IMG/VR virus record: IMGVR_UViG_3300025037_000003
Span: 1 to 28,222 of that record
Strand: one strand, 5' to 3'
DNA: 28,222 nt
DNA from: a virus
The notes beneath the pieces were generated by a model. That model was not told the DNA's origin and made no database searches. It saw nothing but the letters and a program-made list of their open reading frames with translations. The translations under genes were made by a program, and so were the position numbers. Position 1 is the stretch's first letter; the number at the start of each line of letters is the position of its first letter. Shown here in pieces: positions 13,245-21,949 of the stretch.

Positions 13245-13698
13245 ATTAACAAGCGAGGCGGTACGCGATAACTGCGTCAAAGCCTTGTTTTTAGCGCATC
13301 AGAGCAGCGATGAGGTGCTAGAGGTAGTAATTCAACCTGAGAGCCGTAAGCGGTCACTGGCGCAGAATAGGCTCTACTGGATGTGGGTAACACAGGCGGC
13401 TGATGAGTGGGGTGATGCCAAGGAAGGCGTGCATTACGATTTTAAGAGGCGGTTTTTACTCAAGATTTACTACAGAGATAGTCTGTCGTTTGCTGCAATG
13501 TGCGATTCAATTAAGGCGCTACAAGGTTTGGACTTGCAGCATTACGACATGATAGCAAAAGAGGTGGTCAGTCTGGTGAGCACGACCAAGGCTAACGACA
13601 AGCAGATGGGTGAGTATTTAGATGACATTTACAGGTTTTGCTACACGCAAGGTTTGTTTTTGTTGACACCGGATGATTTGGCATGGGTGAGGGATTGA
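13210..13698 (+). CDS. ninB: NinB-like recombination protein
   Basis: A 162-aa protein carrying the NinB hallmark RSLAQNRLYW (about residues 48-57), followed by the conserved helical domain with FKRRFLL. In lambda NinB (Orf) binds single-stranded DNA and acts as a recombination mediator, replacing RecFOR. Here it sits with HNH, VRR-NUC and YbcO-like nucleases, just before the Q-like gene, which is the lambda order. Confidence 0.88.
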   Translation: MTKKKAKPQYFRLTSEAVRDNCVKALFLAHQSSDEVLEVVIQPESRKRSLAQNRLYWMWVTQAADEWGDAKEGVHYDFKRRFLLKIYYRDSLSFAAMCDSIKALQGLDLQHYDMIAKEVVSLVSTTKANDKQMGEYLDDIYRFCYTQGLFLLTPDDLAWVRD

Positions 13699-14099
13699 TG
13701 GATATTAAAGATAAACTAGCAGCGTGGGGCGCATGGAGTCGGTCAGATAGCAGTGGGCTAGGGTATATAAGCCCTTGTTTGCTCATGATGCGCGGTAACG
13801 TAGCAGAGACACGCAGAGCGCCGAGAGCGCACTATATCAGCGATGACGATGCAATGTTAGTCGGTGCTGCTATAACGGCGCTCAGACGTGATTACGAGGT
13901 GCTAGCAGAGATGGTAATACGCAAATACTACCGATGCTGGACAGCTAAAGAGATTGCCCAGCACTATCTGACGGACATCGAATATCCACGGCTGGCGCAT
14001 TTAGATTGGGAGCATGAGGATAAAAAGCGGTCAGATCATCGTCATGTCGGACTCATGCTAAAACAGGCTGAGCGCATGATTGAGCAGTATTTAGCGTAA
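13698..14099 (+). CDS. Q-like late antiterminator
   Basis: A 133-aa protein starting at the ATG that overlaps the ninB stop. It opens with DIKDKLAAWGAWSR and has a central HTH-like part (WTAKEIAQHY), matching the antitermination Q family of lambdoid phages (short type). It should load onto RNA polymerase at a late promoter downstream and let it pass terminators. A terminator and then a strong promoter lie right after it, and several terminators punctuate the late genes. Confidence 0.82.
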   Translation: MDIKDKLAAWGAWSRSDSSGLGYISPCLLMMRGNVAETRRAPRAHYISDDDAMLVGAAITALRRDYEVLAEMVIRKYYRCWTAKEIAQHYLTDIEYPRLAHLDWEHEDKKRSDHRHVGLMLKQAERMIEQYLA

Positions 14100-14104
14100 G
14101 AGAC

Positions 14105-14129
14105 TCCCGCAATGCGCGGGATTTATTTT
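14105..14129 (+). terminator. terminator after the Q-like gene
   Basis: A 6-bp GC-rich stem (TCCCGC/GCGGGA, loop aatgc) followed by TTTATTTT. It would close the rightward early operon. Confidence 0.7.
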
Positions 14130-14150
14130 AAGTTATTTTGCATTAATCGC

Positions 14151-14179
14151 TTGACGGTGTGCCTAAAATTAGGTACTAT
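14151..14179 (+). promoter_or_regulatory. promoter after Q (first late-promoter candidate)
   Basis: TTGACG (14151-14156), a 17-nt spacer and TACTAT (14174-14179). The spacer contains the inverted repeat CCTAA-AA-TTAGG (14162-14173), a likely protein site. The same AAAnTAGGTA element recurs at the promoter 15764-15792. Confidence 0.8.
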
Positions 14180-14234
14180 AACCATATCAACAACGACAAG
14201 GCTACAGAGCCAGTCATCATCTAGGAGATACATC

Positions 14235-14735
14235 ATGGCTAAGCAATCAATCACATACAAAAAACTATCTGACGGCACTTGGGGTGCTTGGATTCCGGCG
14301 CATTTTGGCGATGTTGTAATTGGTGAGGAGATTTGCGTATCTCGCCGTGATCGCACTAAAAACCATCACGCTGTCCACTCTATCGTAACCACTTATGCTA
14401 GCGGCACTGTAGTGCGCATTATGGACATCGAGCAAGCAGCACCAGTTGCAGTAGTTGATGCTGAGGTTGCTCTTAATAAGTCTACTAGCAAATCAAACAT
14501 CTTTAAAGTAGCTCACAAATTAACTAAAGCGACTGTTAAGGCTGGCGATAGTTACCAAGCAACTTTTGCAATCTGCTTAAAATTAGTTATGAGTATTGCC
14601 AAAAGCATTAAGACATCAGCCATCAAGCAAGCCGCTAAACGCAGTCAGGTATCACGTGCTCAAATGTATGACAATATTATGAATGAGGGTTACAGCGACG
14701 CAGGTAACTTAAACCCATATCGCAAATACGCATAG
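14235..14735 (+). CDS. unrecognised protein after the Q gene (166 aa)
   Basis: A 166-aa protein from the ATG at 14235 (GGAGA upstream), about 50 nt into the transcript of the 14151 promoter. The N-terminal 70 residues are beta-rich (SDGTWGAWIPAHFGDVV, then EEICVSRRDRTK); the C-terminal half is a basic helical domain (KSIKTSAIKQAAKRSQVSRA). It looks able to bind DNA or RNA. No family recognised. It leads an accessory unit between Q and the late genes. Confidence 0.7.
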   Translation: MAKQSITYKKLSDGTWGAWIPAHFGDVVIGEEICVSRRDRTKNHHAVHSIVTTYASGTVVRIMDIEQAAPVAVVDAEVALNKSTSKSNIFKVAHKLTKATVKAGDSYQATFAICLKLVMSIAKSIKTSAIKQAAKRSQVSRAQMYDNIMNEGYSDAGNLNPYRKYA

Positions 14736-14743
14736 AGGTAGTA

Positions 14744-15277
14744 ATGGATATAAAACAGTTAGAGCAAGCAGGTCGCTTGCTATACGGCGACCAATGGCAA
14801 TCAAACATGGCACGAGATTTAAACATTGATAGCCGCCGTGTAAGGCAGTGGATGAGCGGTGATCGCCAAATATCCGGCTGGGTTGCAACAGAGGTCAGTG
14901 CGTTACTAGATAAAAAGCAATTTAATATAAACCAGTTTTTAAAAACGATCAACAAGGATAACGACATGACAAACTTTATAAATAGATTGCAACCAAACAA
15001 AGCTATGATTAACAAAGTGGCTCAAAACCCAAACAGCGCCAAAGTTGCTGAGGCGGTGCAAGCGCAGTTAAAAAGCATTGTAATGGCTGTTTATAAAAAC
15101 AATCTGTTTAAGATAGCGGGTATAGATGCAGACGGTAAAAAACTCATTGAGTTTACCGCAGTAAAAGGCGATGAGGGGCTGGTGTTTTGGTTTGGTGATG
15201 ACTGGCGCAGCAAGGTAACACGCATTGAGCGCATTGGCGATGCTGACGAGTTGCTAAGCATTGATGATGTCGCTTAA
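14744..15277 (+). CDS. HTH-containing protein (177 aa)
   Basis: A 177-aa protein. Residues 10-55 form the common phage HTH that begins LYGDQWQSNMARDL and continues DSRRVRQWMSGDR. Residues 75-177 form a separate domain (FKIAGIDADGKKLIEFTAV, FWFGDDWRSKV) that I do not recognise. It follows the 166-aa gene by 8 bases. It could regulate its own promoter at 14151, whose spacer holds an inverted repeat. Confidence 0.72.
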   Translation: MDIKQLEQAGRLLYGDQWQSNMARDLNIDSRRVRQWMSGDRQISGWVATEVSALLDKKQFNINQFLKTINKDNDMTNFINRLQPNKAMINKVAQNPNSAKVAEAVQAQLKSIVMAVYKNNLFKIAGIDADGKKLIEFTAVKGDEGLVFWFGDDWRSKVTRIERIGDADELLSIDDVA

Positions 15278-15762
15278 TGCGCATGACGATTGAGCAATGG
15301 CAGGCGGTTGACTGGTCAAAGGACAACCGCCAGCTTGCGCAGGAGCTTGGTAAGACTTACGACACGGTAGCAAAAAAGCGATGGATGCTTAAAGCGGGTA
15401 AGGCTAATCAGCGTGCTACACGTAAAGACAAAGGCGTAAGCAAGACCACGTATTTGCCGAGCGCTGAGCAACAAGTCAAGGCTACTGCCGCCGCCAAAGC
15501 AAGCGAGCTGGGCGGACGCGGCGTAAGTAATACACATGCCAAAAGCTGGGTGTTAGTGTCACCCAGTGATGATATTTATCATGTTAAAAACCTGCATCAC
15601 TTTGTACGCAATAACGCGCATCTGTTTGACGCTGCTGATACAACGTGGCGGCGCATAGGCGGCAAGCGCGGCACAGGTGGCGAGTATTGCAATGCGACAG
15701 CAGGATTGTCTAACGTAAGGCAAGGTAAATCGAGCGCGTGGAAAGGTTGGCGGTTAAAATAA
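15277..15762 (+). CDS. putative DNA-binding protein (161 aa)
   Basis: A 161-aa basic protein whose ATG overlaps the preceding stop. Residues 5-40 look like an HTH (WSKDNRQLAQELGKTYDTVAKKR). The C-terminal 60 residues follow a pattern I associate with small DNA-binding modules of phage HNH/NUMOD-type proteins: W-x-L-x-SP, VKNLHHFVRNN, YCNATAGL, WKGW. No nuclease motif is visible. Function unknown; possibly a nuclease remnant or a regulator. Confidence 0.65.
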   Translation: MRMTIEQWQAVDWSKDNRQLAQELGKTYDTVAKKRWMLKAGKANQRATRKDKGVSKTTYLPSAEQQVKATAAAKASELGGRGVSNTHAKSWVLVSPSDDIYHVKNLHHFVRNNAHLFDAADTTWRRIGGKRGTGGEYCNATAGLSNVRQGKSSAWKGWRLK

Positions 15763-15763
15763 T

Positions 15764-15792
15764 TTGACACTACCCGAGAAAATAGGTATATT
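15764..15792 (+). promoter_or_regulatory. strong promoter before the late genes (pR'-like candidate)
   Basis: TTGACA (15764-15769), a 17-nt spacer and TATATT (15787-15792), a near-consensus sigma-70 promoter starting two bases after a stop codon. Initiation would be near 15799. The spacer ends in AAAATAGG like that of the 14151 promoter. A terminator follows within 70 nt. Confidence 0.85.
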
Positions 15793-15798
15793 TAGGGT

Positions 15799-15866
15799 AC
15801 GCTGAACAGAATAGTGTAAAGCGAACCGATAATACAATGCCTCATCTATCCGATGGGGCTTTTTTT
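15799..15866 (+). ncRNA. short leader RNA of the late operon or independent small RNA
   Basis: Inferred transcript of about 68 nt from the promoter at 15764-15792 to the terminator at 15839-15866. It has no ribosome site and no frame of useful length. Lambda makes a comparable terminated leader (6S RNA) from pR' until Q acts. An independent regulatory RNA is the alternative. Confidence 0.5.
15839..15866 (+). terminator. intrinsic terminator (tR'-like)
   Basis: An 8-bp stem GCCTCATC/GATGGGGC with one G-U pair, loop tatcc, then seven T. It lies between a strong promoter and the late genes. Confidence 0.88.
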
Positions 15867-15895
15867 ATGTCTGAAATTTAGCAGGGACGCTGATA

Positions 15896-16147
15896 ATGCA
15901 CACCTCAGAACTCTCAGGCTCAGGTCAGCTAGGTGTGTGCGTAAAGTGCGGATTGATGCCTATTATTGATGGTGACGAGGTTTATGACGGCTGCATCGGC
16001 AAGTTGTCTGGTAACGTTATGAACGCTTGCTGTGGGCATGGTGACGATAGAGCGGCCTACATACAATATTGTGATGGGTCTTTGATATCGGGCGTTAGAG
16101 CTATTAATGAGCAGCGCGAAATTAACAATATGGCAGGGAAGCTATGA
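15896..16147 (+). CDS. small Cys-rich phage protein (83 aa)
   Basis: An 83-aa protein with CVKCG near residue 15 and the segment CIGKLSGNVMNACCGHGDD, which I recall as a recurring phage protein signature (zinc binding likely from four Cys and a His). It is the first gene after the late leader. Function unknown. Confidence 0.7.
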   Translation: MHTSELSGSGQLGVCVKCGLMPIIDGDEVYDGCIGKLSGNVMNACCGHGDDRAAYIQYCDGSLISGVRAINEQREINNMAGKL

Positions 16148-16308
16148 GTACCTACGCAAAATCGCACGAGTATATTTATAACCAATACCATAAAACTGAT
16201 AACGTGGTTACCAAGCGATCTTACTTGGACATACTTAAGCGTCGTGCCAACAATGGCAGCAAGGTCGCTCAACAGTACGTTGATAAGATAGAGCGATGTA
16301 ATAAATAA
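16144..16308 (+). CDS. small basic hypothetical protein (54 aa)
   Basis: A 54-aa frame with an ATGA overlap to the previous gene. It is helical and basic (RSYLDILKRRANNG). No family recognised; coupling supports expression. Confidence 0.6.
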   Translation: MSTYAKSHEYIYNQYHKTDNVVTKRSYLDILKRRANNGSKVAQQYVDKIERCNK

Positions 16309-16319
16309 TGAGGTGGGAT

Positions 16320-16451
16320 ATGTTGATATTATCTGAGTTACCAGCACAAGAAGCAATCCTAGTCGGCATGGCTATTGGTTGGATTGGTCATAGGTTGTAT
16401 CTATCGAATTATTGGCGTTTTGCAAGCAAGCTACCTAAAGGCGATGCATGA
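16320..16451 (+). CDS. small membrane peptide (43 aa)
   Basis: A 43-aa frame with one hydrophobic helix (ILVGMAIGWIGHRLYL) and a basic tail, preceded by GAGGTGG. It sits in the late region in a cluster of small genes. A holin role is conceivable but no endolysin is nearby, so I do not assign it. Confidence 0.55.
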   Translation: MLILSELPAQEAILVGMAIGWIGHRLYLSNYWRFASKLPKGDA

Positions 16452-16642
16452 TGGTTGATTACTCAAAGATGACCACAGAACAGATAGCGGCTCATGTCGA
16501 AGCTGACGCCCATAACTGGGAGTGGTCAGTTGATGAGCATGGTAATGACGTTCCGCCTAAGTATGGTTATGATGAAAAATACATAAGGCGAGCGAGCCAA
16601 GAAGATGAAGATATGCTTGCTGAGTTACTAGGTAAGCAATAA
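16448..16642 (+). CDS. small acidic hypothetical protein (64 aa)
   Basis: A 64-aa acidic protein overlapping the previous stop by four bases; a second ATG one codon in is possible. It has EADAHNWEWSVDEHGNDVPP. A terminator follows. No family recognised. Confidence 0.6.
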   Translation: MMVDYSKMTTEQIAAHVEADAHNWEWSVDEHGNDVPPKYGYDEKYIRRASQEDEDMLAELLGKQ

Positions 16643-16649
16643 CCACTTT

Positions 16650-16677
16650 GCCCACATTGATTTGATGGGCTTTTTTT
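16650..16677 (+). terminator. intrinsic terminator in the late operon
   Basis: A GCCCA/TGGGC stem with an 11-nt loop, then seven T, between the 64-aa gene and the metallopeptidase-like gene. Confidence 0.75.
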
Positions 16678-16704
16678 ATATGCAACAAGGGCGCTGGAGG
16701 GCGT

Positions 16705-17157
16705 ATGTCAATTGAACGTCCAATGCCTCCCGATGATATGCCGATGTTTGTAGCAGCACCCGAAATCTACGAATGGCTACACTCTACGATATTCAACCCT
16801 GACCATGCTTGGTTTAACGCAGACCATGACCACCTACTAGACTACCAAGTTAATGAGCTTGCATTTATGTGGGCGCGTAGTGAGTACATCAAAGCGGGTA
16901 AGCAAATATTAGGTACGTGTGAAAAACCTATGTTTATGGCAGGCGGCTGGAAACGTGAACGACAAATCATGTGGTTTGAAGACATGCTCGGTGAAGTGCC
17001 GGACATGCTTATCACGTTAGATGCTCAGTATTGTAGAGAGTGTAGCTATCATGATTTTGCTGCATTGGTAGAGCATGAGCTATATCACATTATACATAAG
17101 ACGGATAACTACGGTGAGCCATCGTTTAGATCAGATGGTAAGCCAAGATTGGATTGA
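16705..17157 (+). CDS. putative phage metallopeptidase, cut by an in-frame TGA
   Basis: A 150-aa product with HELYH at 124-128 (HExxH zinc metallopeptidase motif) and the N-terminal and central blocks of the putative phage metallopeptidase family. The frame meets TGA at 17155-17157 but stays open for 37 more codons to TAA at 17269-17271. That segment begins VSHDVEEF and has VVRRYG, which matches the family's usual C-terminus. So the gene is either a nonsense-truncated 188-codon gene or is read through. The role may be in lysis or virion processing; the family is poorly studied. Confidence 0.75.
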   Translation: MSIERPMPPDDMPMFVAAPEIYEWLHSTIFNPDHAWFNADHDHLLDYQVNELAFMWARSEYIKAGKQILGTCEKPMFMAGGWKRERQIMWFEDMLGEVPDMLITLDAQYCRECSYHDFAALVEHELYHIIHKTDNYGEPSFRSDGKPRLD

Positions 17158-17271
17158 GTATCACATGACGTTGAGGAGTTTAACGGAGTGGTCAGGCGAT
17201 ATGGCGGTGATGAGGCTGTAATTAAAATGATGGAATTGCAGAACCAAGAACCTGAATTAAAGATTGATTAA
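17158..17271 (+). pseudogene. C-terminal remainder of the metallopeptidase gene beyond the TGA
   Basis: In frame with the preceding gene after its TGA. It encodes HDVEEFNGVVRRYGGDEAV, the expected C-terminal block of the family, then a helix rich in Glu and Gln. There is no in-frame start with a ribosome site, so it is expressed only by readthrough or not at all. Confidence 0.65.
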
Positions 17272-17300
17272 TTTTTACTGAATTTTACAAGGTACATATT

Positions 17301-17783
17301 ATGAGCGACCTCACAAATGAGGCTAAAGCCTTTATTGTGCAAGGATTAGCCTCGTATATGACGCCCACAGAAGTGGTTAATGCTGTAAAAGAAGAGTTTG
17401 GTATTGAAGTATCTCGACAGACTGCATCAGCTTATGACCCAAACAAGGCTCAAGGCAAGGGACTGGCGCAAGAATGGCGAGACCTATTTGATGAGTGTCG
17501 TAAAAGATTTAATGAGAACCTATTGGATATTCCCATTGCTAATAAAGCCTATCGCTTAAATATGCTTGACCGTATGGCGCGTGATGCTGAGAAGTCAAAA
17601 AATAGACCATTAGCAGCAGCTTTGGCAGAACAGGCGGCTAAAGAAATGGGAGAGGTGTTTACCAATAAGCAGAAATTGGATCATCAGTCGAGTGACAAGA
17701 GCATGACGCCGACAATCAACAACTTCAACGGTGACGCTCAAGCAGCAAGCCAAGCCTATCAGGATATTATGGGTGGTAAATAA
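17301..17783 (+). CDS. terminase small subunit (DUF2280)
   Basis: A 160-aa protein. Residues 1-75 match DUF2280 small terminases: [33 protein letters not shown] (an HTH), [10 protein letters not shown]. The middle is helical (oligomerisation) and the tail Asn/Gln-rich. It should recognise the packaging site and deliver DNA to the large subunit, whose ATG overlaps its TAA by one base. Nearby DNA may hold the pac or cos site; none is recognisable. Confidence 0.88.
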   Translation: MSDLTNEAKAFIVQGLASYMTPTEVVNAVKEEFGIEVSRQTASAYDPNKAQGKGLAQEWRDLFDECRKRFNENLLDIPIANKAYRLNMLDRMARDAEKSKNRPLAAALAEQAAKEMGEVFTNKQKLDHQSSDKSMTPTINNFNGDAQAASQAYQDIMGGK

Positions 17784-19396
17784 TGCCTATCCCTTTTGCA
17801 TTTGATTTTAAAAATCCTGATTACGCGCAAGTATTCGAGTGGCGCATTGAACGATTACAGCGCATTAGACAGCAGCCCGACCAAATACCAGCGCTCAAAG
17901 CGTTTTATCGTGACAATCCCGCGCAATTTATTATTGATTGGGGCGTGACTTATGACCCGCGCAACATTGAGCGCGGCTTACCATCATATATACCGTTTCT
18001 GTTGTTCCCAAAGCAAGAAGAGTGGATTCATTGGCTGATGGACGGTTGGAGGTTGCAAAAACCGTCCATTACGGAGAAGACACGCGATATGGGTATGTCA
18101 TGGCTCATGATGGGCTTGTCATGCTCGCTAGGACTGCATAACAACGGCTTATCAGTCGGTGTTGGTAGCCGTAAAGAAGAATACGTTGACCTGATCGGCA
18201 GCCCAAAGGCACTGTTTGAAAAAGGCCGTATGTTTTTGAGCGGATTGCCGCCAGAGTTTCGCGGCGGCTGGGTAAGAGAAAAACACAGCCCCTTTAAGCG
18301 CATTATATTTCCCGAAACTGGCAGTGTGATTACTGGCGAGGCAGGTGATGGCATTGGTCGTGGTGATAGGGCGTCATTGTATTTTGTTGATGAGGCTGCT
18401 TTCTTAGAGCGTCCGCATTTAGTTGATGCGTCACTGTCTGCTACTACCAACAGTCGTAACGACATATCAACGCCCAACGGTATGAGTAATTCATTTGCAC
18501 AGCGTAGGCATAGCGGCAAAATCCGCGTGTTTACGTTTCATTGGCGCGACGACCCACGCAAAGATGACGAATGGTACGACAAGCAGCTTGATGAGCTAGA
18601 CGCGGTAACAGTCGCTCAGGAGATTGATATTGATTACGCTGCATCGGTTGAGGGAGTGTTGATACCGTCCGCATGGGTGCAGTCTGCTATCGATGCTCAC
18701 AAAAAGTTAGGTATTGATGTTAGCGGTAGCAAAGCGATGGCGCTTGACGTTGCCGACGAAGGTATCGATAAAAACTCAATATCCGGACGTTATGGCGTGT
18801 TGCTCAACTACTTAGAAACGTGGAGCGGCAAGGATTCAGATATATTCGCCACGTCTAAAAAAGCGGTCGAAGCCACAGCCGATAGCCACTCAGAATACTT
18901 TTTGTATGATGCCGATGGAATGGGCGCAGGGGTTCGAGGCGATGCCAGGGTAGTTAATGAGCAGCGTAAAGGCTTAGCTGATGTAATTGCTTATCCGTTT
19001 AGAGGTTCAGCGGGTATCTATAAGCCCGAAGCCGAGGACATTTTAGGTAAAAAGAACAAAGACGCTTTTGATAACTTTAAGGCGCAAGCAGGGTGGGCAT
19101 TACGCAAACGCTTTTTGCTTACTCATAGAGCGGTAGTTGATGGCATGGCGTTTGATCCAAACGATATTATCAGTATTGACAGCACGCTTGATGAGCTGTC
19201 CGCACTGACCACTGAGCTATCACAGCCAACCTATGCAAAAACAAACGCGGGTAAATTGTTAATCAATAAAAAACCAAAAGGCACGCCATCACCTAACCGA
19301 TTTGATGCGGTAATGATGGTGTTCGCTGACAATATGGTTGAGAAGAAATCCAATAAACGACATAGAGCCACTGCTGGCAAACGGACGTATAGATGA
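17783..19396 (+). CDS. terminase large subunit
   Basis: A 537-aa packaging motor. The ATPase half shows a deviant Walker A ([10 protein letters not shown], about 98-107), Walker [10 protein letters not shown] (about 199-207) and the coupling motif STPNG (229-233). The nuclease half shows D322 in ALDVAD, D376/D378 in YDADGMG and D508 in NRFDAV, the RNase H-like acidic triad. The type is like Mu gp28 relatives. It is coupled on both sides (TAATG before, ATGA after). Confidence 0.93.
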   Translation: MPIPFAFDFKNPDYAQVFEWRIERLQRIRQQPDQIPALKAFYRDNPAQFIIDWGVTYDPRNIERGLPSYIPFLLFPKQEEWIHWLMDGWRLQKPSITEKTRDMGMSWLMMGLSCSLGLHNNGLSVGVGSRKEEYVDLIGSPKALFEKGRMFLSGLPPEFRGGWVREKHSPFKRIIFPETGSVITGEAGDGIGRGDRASLYFVDEAAFLERPHLVDASLSATTNSRNDISTPNGMSNSFAQRRHSGKIRVFTFHWRDDPRKDDEWYDKQLDELDAVTVAQEIDIDYAASVEGVLIPSAWVQSAIDAHKKLGIDVSGSKAMALDVADEGIDKNSISGRYGVLLNYLETWSGKDSDIFATSKKAVEATADSHSEYFLYDADGMGAGVRGDARVVNEQRKGLADVIAYPFRGSAGIYKPEAEDILGKKNKDAFDNFKAQAGWALRKRFLLTHRAVVDGMAFDPNDIISIDSTLDELSALTTELSQPTYAKTNAGKLLINKKPKGTPSPNRFDAVMMVFADNMVEKKSNKRHRATAGKRTYR

Positions 19397-20916
19397 ATGA
19401 TATAACTGAAAAGCCGCGTTACCGTGTCACGGCAGGTAGGGCGCTAAGCCAAGAACAAGCGATTGATATGCGCGGTAAGCTGTTTTATCAGCAGTTATTA
19501 CGCCAAGATACTGACGAGATACTTAAGAAAGCTGGTATCAGTCGCTATGCGCTTAAGACATTACTTACTGACCCGGACATTGACCAAGCGGTCGATAGAC
19601 GTACTGAGGAGCTAACAAGCTCGCTTTATACGCTCATGCCAAGTGAGGGAGCGGTTGCTGAGTTTGTTTACAGCCAGTTAGATTTGCATTTAGAAGCAAT
19701 CTTGCAAGGCTCGATTGACAGCAAGTTATACGGCTATGATGTCGCTGAAATGGTTTGGGGTAAAGACGACAAGGGGCGCAACGCTGTCGCTAAGATGACA
19801 AGCAAGCCTATCGCATGGTTTGAGCCTAAAGCCAATGGCGATTTGTTATGGTTTCCGAATGACGGTAGTAACTCAGTCACCATCAGTGACCAAAAAGACT
19901 ACCCGTTCCGCTACCTATTCCAGCAGCATAAGCCGACATATTTAGAGCCAAAAGGTAAGTCGCTGCTAAGCCGTGTTTACTGGCTGCACTACTTCAAAAC
20001 CAATGGCTGGCGTTTTTGGTCTAAGTTCTTGGAGCGTTTCGGTTCACCCTTGCTGATTGGTAAGACTGATGCGACTAGCGATGATGACGCGCAAGAGTTT
20101 GCTGATGCACTACTCGCAGCGCACAATGCAGGTGTTGTTACAGTTGGCATTGACGAAGATGTGACGGCGGTCACAGGTGGTAGTGATGGTAAGGCGTTTG
20201 TCTCGTATAACGATGTGACCAAACAAGGTATTACAACTTACTTATTAGGTCAGACACTGACTAGCGGTACTGATAATGGCGGTACTTACGGACAAGGCAA
20301 GATACACCAAGAGCAGCAAGAGATTATCTTTAATAGTGACCGTAAACACGCGCTAAAAGCCGTGCAGCGTTTTATCAATATCATCTGTTACGCAAATGGC
20401 TATGAGCCGCCTGAGTTTAGGTGGGTGGCCAAGAAGTTTATTAATCAAGAGCAGTTAGATGCTGATAAAAAAGCTCATGAGATGGGTGTTCGTTTTACCA
20501 AGTCTTATTTTGTAGATGAGCATGGTTATAACGAGCAGCATATCTCGCACATGGATTATGGTGATGGACAAGGTGCTGTCAAGTTGCCAACGTCAGCACA
20601 AGCCAATCGCTATACGTCAATGGCTAACAAAACATGGCTGCCATTTAAAGCCGCTGATAGTGATAATGAATTTACTGACGAACAGCAAGAGCTTGAACAG
20701 GTCGCAGATGACGCGCTAAATGCGAGCGTACAGCCGTTTGACAGTAATGCGGTGCTATCGGCTATAAGTAACGCTACTGACGCTGACAGCTTACGTGAGT
20801 CGTTATTTAACCTATGCGGTGAGGGATTGGCTGATAGTGAGTTTACACAGTTGGTTAATACAGCTTTAGCGGTTGCTGATGTGCATGGGTTCGCTGATGA
20901 ATCGAGTGAGGTTTGA
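19393..20916 (+). CDS. portal protein, DUF935 (Mu gp29-like)
   Basis: A 507-aa DUF935 protein. [19 protein letters not shown] and [12 protein letters not shown] are hallmarks, followed by [19 protein letters not shown] and the long stem region with [16 protein letters not shown]. It forms the dodecameric channel at the head vertex and docks the terminase, whose stop it overlaps by four bases. The C-terminal 80 residues are acidic and variable. Length is normal for the family. Confidence 0.92.
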   Translation: MNDITEKPRYRVTAGRALSQEQAIDMRGKLFYQQLLRQDTDEILKKAGISRYALKTLLTDPDIDQAVDRRTEELTSSLYTLMPSEGAVAEFVYSQLDLHLEAILQGSIDSKLYGYDVAEMVWGKDDKGRNAVAKMTSKPIAWFEPKANGDLLWFPNDGSNSVTISDQKDYPFRYLFQQHKPTYLEPKGKSLLSRVYWLHYFKTNGWRFWSKFLERFGSPLLIGKTDATSDDDAQEFADALLAAHNAGVVTVGIDEDVTAVTGGSDGKAFVSYNDVTKQGITTYLLGQTLTSGTDNGGTYGQGKIHQEQQEIIFNSDRKHALKAVQRFINIICYANGYEPPEFRWVAKKFINQEQLDADKKAHEMGVRFTKSYFVDEHGYNEQHISHMDYGDGQGAVKLPTSAQANRYTSMANKTWLPFKAADSDNEFTDEQQELEQVADDALNASVQPFDSNAVLSAISNATDADSLRESLFNLCGEGLADSEFTQLVNTALAVADVHGFADESSEV

Positions 20917-20917
20917 T

Positions 20918-21133
20918 GTGACTGACTTAACTAGGGTTACCAAAGGCGACTTATGGCGCGACGATAAAGGCGGTGTTGGCAAAGTTATTTGTAAGCTGCA
21001 TAAGATAAAGATTGAGTTAGAAGATGGCGAAATACTGAAACTGAATTATCGTCAATTTAGATCGCGTTTTAAGCCTTATGTTTTGGTAACCAAGCCAATG
21101 CAAGACGAATATATAGTTATCGGCTACCACTGA
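20918..21133 (+). CDS. small hypothetical protein (71 aa, GTG start)
   Basis: A 71-aa protein; GTG at 20918 is chosen because GAGG lies six bases before it. An in-frame ATG at 20897 would overlap the portal gene more. It is basic with a small beta-barrel look (GDLWRDDKGGVGKVICKL, EILKLNYRQF). No family recognised; it lies between portal and gpF-like genes. Confidence 0.65.
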   Translation: MTDLTRVTKGDLWRDDKGGVGKVICKLHKIKIELEDGEILKLNYRQFRSRFKPYVLVTKPMQDEYIVIGYH

Positions 21134-21142
21134 GTAAATATT

Positions 21143-21949
21143 ATGGCAACGACAACAGCAGGATTTGACGTACAGTTTATCGAAGCTATTGCTTACGCTT
21201 TAAATCGTGAGGTGGTCTTACCGGATAATTACTATAACGTAATGACACCGATACAGCGTCAGCAAGCGGTATCTATTGCAGGACTTGCACAGACTGAGCA
21301 GATTAAGCACGTCATGGGCTTGGTTAATGAGCAATTGGTCGATGGCGGTACGTTTGCAGACTTTCAAAGGGCGGTCAAAGACGGTGACATTGATGTTAAT
21401 CTGCCAAGACATCGGCTAGATAATATATTTCGCACCAACATCCAAGGCGCGTATGGCCGTGGTCGTTGGTATCAGCAGCAAGAAAACAAGGCTGAGCGTC
21501 CGTATTTGATGCGTGACGGTATCAATGATATTAGACAGCGCCCAGCGCATAAAGTGCTAGATGGCGTGGTTAGACATATTGATGATCCGTTTTGGCAACA
21601 ACACTATGCTCCATCGGGCTATCGCTGCCGGTGCGTTTGTCGCTCGCTTACTGAGTCTCAAGCTCAAGCAAAAGGTATTACTGATGATGGCGACCTACCC
21701 AATGTGCCAAATGATAAAGGTTGGATTGGTGGTACGCCTGCTCAGTACACGGGCAATATGAATAAGCTGGTCAATGACAAAATAGCCGAACTTGCTATTA
21801 CGTACTACAAGCAGTCAGGTGCGATATTGGAAGCAAGACAACGTATTGAAGCGGCTATCACGGTGATGTTGGCACAGCCGATACCGGAGCTTGCGACATT
21901 GATTGACGAAGCTAAAGAGCTACTAGAGGAGCAAGGCGATGATGCGTAA
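21143..21949 (+). CDS. head morphogenesis protein (Mu gpF / SPP1 gp7 family)
   Basis: A 268-aa protein with the conserved C-terminal block of the family: NIFRTNIQGAYGRGRW, RDGINDIRQRPAHKVLDG, then YRCRCVCRSL, the Cys-containing signature. This minor head protein sits next to the portal in Mu-like and SPP1-like phages and is thought to act in head assembly or as an ejected protein. The position after a DUF935 portal is as expected. Confidence 0.9.
   Translation: MATTTAGFDVQFIEAIAYALNREVVLPDNYYNVMTPIQRQQAVSIAGLAQTEQIKHVMGLVNEQLVDGGTFADFQRAVKDGDIDVNLPRHRLDNIFRTNIQGAYGRGRWYQQQENKAERPYLMRDGINDIRQRPAHKVLDGVVRHIDDPFWQQHYAPSGYRCRCVCRSLTESQAQAKGITDDGDLPNVPNDKGWIGGTPAQYTGNMNKLVNDKIAELAITYYKQSGAILEARQRIEAAITVMLAQPIPELATLIDEAKELLEEQGDDA

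Noticed and set aside
18028-18519. Long minus-strand open frame inside the large terminase gene
   Set aside because: It is a shadow of a well-supported gene, with no ribosome site or recognisable protein.
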